This document shows positions 62,880 to 64,000 of a DNA stretch of 64,000 nucleotides, piece by piece. Positions within the stretch are counted from its first letter, which is position 1, and every line of letters starts with the position of its first letter. Under the pieces are notes generated by a model. That model saw only the letters and a program-made list of their open reading frames with translations, searched no databases and was not told where the DNA came from. Position numbers and translations under genes: made by a program. The DNA is taken from assembly GCA_001642415.1 (NCBI GenBank), contig LTDK01000065.1:1-64000 (forward strand), read 5' to 3'. The DNA is from Nematocida ironsii (taxonomy: Eukaryota > Microsporidia).

Positions 62880-63089
62880 ATGCTACATTTGTACAAAGAG
62901 ATAGCAGGGTTTCTAATAGAATGGATTCTTCATTTGTTTGGGTTTTTTGTTGCACTCTGGATAGTATACGCAATTCGAGAGGCTTTATTAGATCATGCAG
63001 CTCCAAAATATAGGCCATCAGAAGTTGCCACTTTTCTTCCTCCCACCTGCTATATACGCTCTCTTAAAAAGCAACGATATGATTTATAG
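62880..63089 (+). CDS. Small single-pass membrane protein (69 aa), unrecognised
   Basis: One long hydrophobic helix (residues about 9-33, GFLIEWILHLFGFFVALWIV) is followed by a soluble tail with REALLDHAAPKYRPSEVATF and a basic end (SLKKQRYDL). The composition is protein-like and the ATG lies 106 bp from the divergent acyltransferase start. Small tail-exposed ER membrane subunits look like this, but I cannot name a family. Confidence 0.5.
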   Translation: MLHLYKEIAGFLIEWILHLFGFFVALWIVYAIREALLDHAAPKYRPSEVATFLPPTCYIRSLKKQRYDL

Positions 63090-63397
63090 TGTGCCTTGTA
63101 TTTATTATTTCACACAAGAATCTGTTTAAGATGCGCGCACTAAATATCTTATCTAATTTCAAATTGTTGGTTTTGGATAGTGAGATCCAGAATAGAAACG
63201 ATTTGTATGCTGTCAATATATATGTGGGTATCATTTGTGATGGGAATAGGCGTGTTGCTATCATAAATGATGGGGCCAAAAACTATATAAGAGTTTTTGT
63301 ATTTCAATAAATAGCAAATTTTCACATGCCAAAGCTTTCAAGTAAAAAACAGCTAAACCTATCCTCTATTTATTAAGTTAAATGCGTATATTTGTTT
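63090..63397. other. Intergenic holding dispersed repeat copy B
   Basis: Most of it is repeat copy B (63163-63355). No gene is seen. Confidence 0.5.
63163..63355 (+). repeat. Dispersed noncoding repeat with conserved box and TATA, copy B
   Basis: ATTGTTGGTTTTGGATAGTG followed by AGATCCAGAATAG opens it. GGAATAGGCG is the second patch and AACTATATAAGAG (63281-63293) the TATA region. The tail TTCAAGTAAAAAACAGCTA is shared with copy C. It links copies A and C, sharing the 5' part with A and both ends with C. Confidence 0.6.
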
Positions 63398-64000
63398 TTA
63401 AATGCATATTCTTTTTTTATCTTTTTGGTCTATCTCCTCTTTACTTGCCCAGCCAATTGTTTGATTTAATGTAAGAACAATTAGCAAAAACGCATATGCC
63501 CCTATCATAGCAGCTTGCATCCCCAGTGTTATTTGTTCATACAATGTATAATAATCAACAAGATCACTCTTATACCGACTATAATCCTTATCAATTATAG
63601 AATCATCAGACAACTGAATGATATTATATGCCAATAAAACACACATTATAGATATAATACTCAGTCTAATCAGCAAGCTAACGACTTTGAAGGCCCTTTC
63701 TAAAATATTTAATATTATTACTGCTGCATATAGAGATGTTTCAATATAAAAAAATGCCACATCAACTACTAAATAGTATTTACGTATTATAGAGGAAACA
63801 AATAGCTGAATATTAATCTTAAAGAATGTATATGTTGATTTTTCTAGTGCGATTTGAACATTATAGCTTGGCCCATATGATTTATAATAGAACCAACCAA
63901 TATCAGCTTGTAATTCCCCTGTAAAGCATATTATATAAAGAAGTATTACACCACATATAACTATAAAAAAAAGATTTGATATATAAAGTACTTGTGGTCC
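63398..64000 (-). CDS. Multi-pass membrane protein, C-terminal part (cut by window edge)
   Basis: The minus-strand frame is open from the right edge of the window to the stop at 63398, giving the last 200 residues; the start lies beyond the window. There are at least four hydrophobic helices: LFFIVICGVILLYIICF, AFFYIETSLYAAVIILNIL, LLIRLSIISIMCVLLAYNII and AAMIGAYAFLLIVLTLNQ. An acidic hydrophilic loop (SDDSIIDKDYSRYKSD) separates the last two, and a charged tail (KEEIDQKDKKRICI) ends the protein. No family is recognised. Confidence 0.7.
   Translation of the reverse strand, partial: GPQVLYISNLFFIVICGVILLYIICFTGELQADIGWFYYKSYGPSYNVQIALEKSTYTFFKINIQLFVSSIIRKYYLVVDVAFFYIETSLYAAVIILNILERAFKVVSLLIRLSIISIMCVLLAYNIIQLSDDSIIDKDYSRYKSDLVDYYTLYEQITLGMQAAMIGAYAFLLIVLTLNQTIGWASKEEIDQKDKKRICI

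Overview
The window looks like a microsporidian chromosome segment, most like Nematocida. That assignment rests on remembered family content and was not tested by a search. The evidence is AT-rich DNA, genes that read as single uninterrupted ORFs, very close divergent starts for some housekeeping genes, a 5S rRNA gene, shortened versions of conserved eukaryotic proteins (SMC3 of 931 aa, LSm3 of 64 aa), a chitin synthase, and many secreted proteins with no obvious relatives outside the window. About half of the window is coding. Intergenic spaces of 0.5 to 1.3 kb are common, which is loose for a microsporidian.

Layout. Positions 1-20 kb hold the 5' part of an ABCG-type transporter, three diverged paralogues of about 900-950 aa with signal peptides (975-3767, 7751-10600, 13542-16259), an anchored leucine-rich-repeat-like protein, a 5S rRNA gene and several unrecognised genes. 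Positions 20.7-34.4 kb form a conserved housekeeping block: PKA-type kinase, LSm3, GPN1 GTPase, ribosomal protein uS8, chitin synthase, the ribosome-biogenesis factor Tsr1, a class I histone deacetylase and cohesin SMC3. Two gene pairs in this block are divergent with only 22 and 17 bp between start codons. Positions 34.6-50 kb hold a tandem array of ten small secreted proteins with a ricin-B-lectin-like beta-trefoil (a lectin fold; there is no ricin A-type catalytic domain). Eight lie on the minus strand and two on the plus strand. Next come a lone mariner-type helix-turn-helix domain protein, a 1131-aa acidic repeat protein, and three larger trefoil proteins with Pro-, Gly/Asn- or His-rich tails (55-61 kb) that are candidates for spore wall, polar tube or host-exposed proteins. 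The right end has a GPAT3/4-like acyltransferase, a small membrane protein and the 3' part of a multi-pass membrane protein.

Working together. The housekeeping block supplies ribosome production (uS8, Tsr1), RNA polymerase II assembly (GPN1), RNA metabolism (LSm3), chromatin and cohesion (HDAC, SMC3) and spore-wall chitin. The flanks are dominated by secreted, fast-diverging paralogues, the usual signature of host-interface genes in these parasites. The noncoding DNA has its own structure: a recurring TAACCCGAAA motif (nine exact copies), TATA-like boxes 20-35 bp upstream of the start codon in most trefoil genes, AAAATTTT elements just upstream of many other starts, and two families of dispersed noncoding repeats. 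One of those repeat families carries a conserved box and a TATA element with no protein gene downstream.
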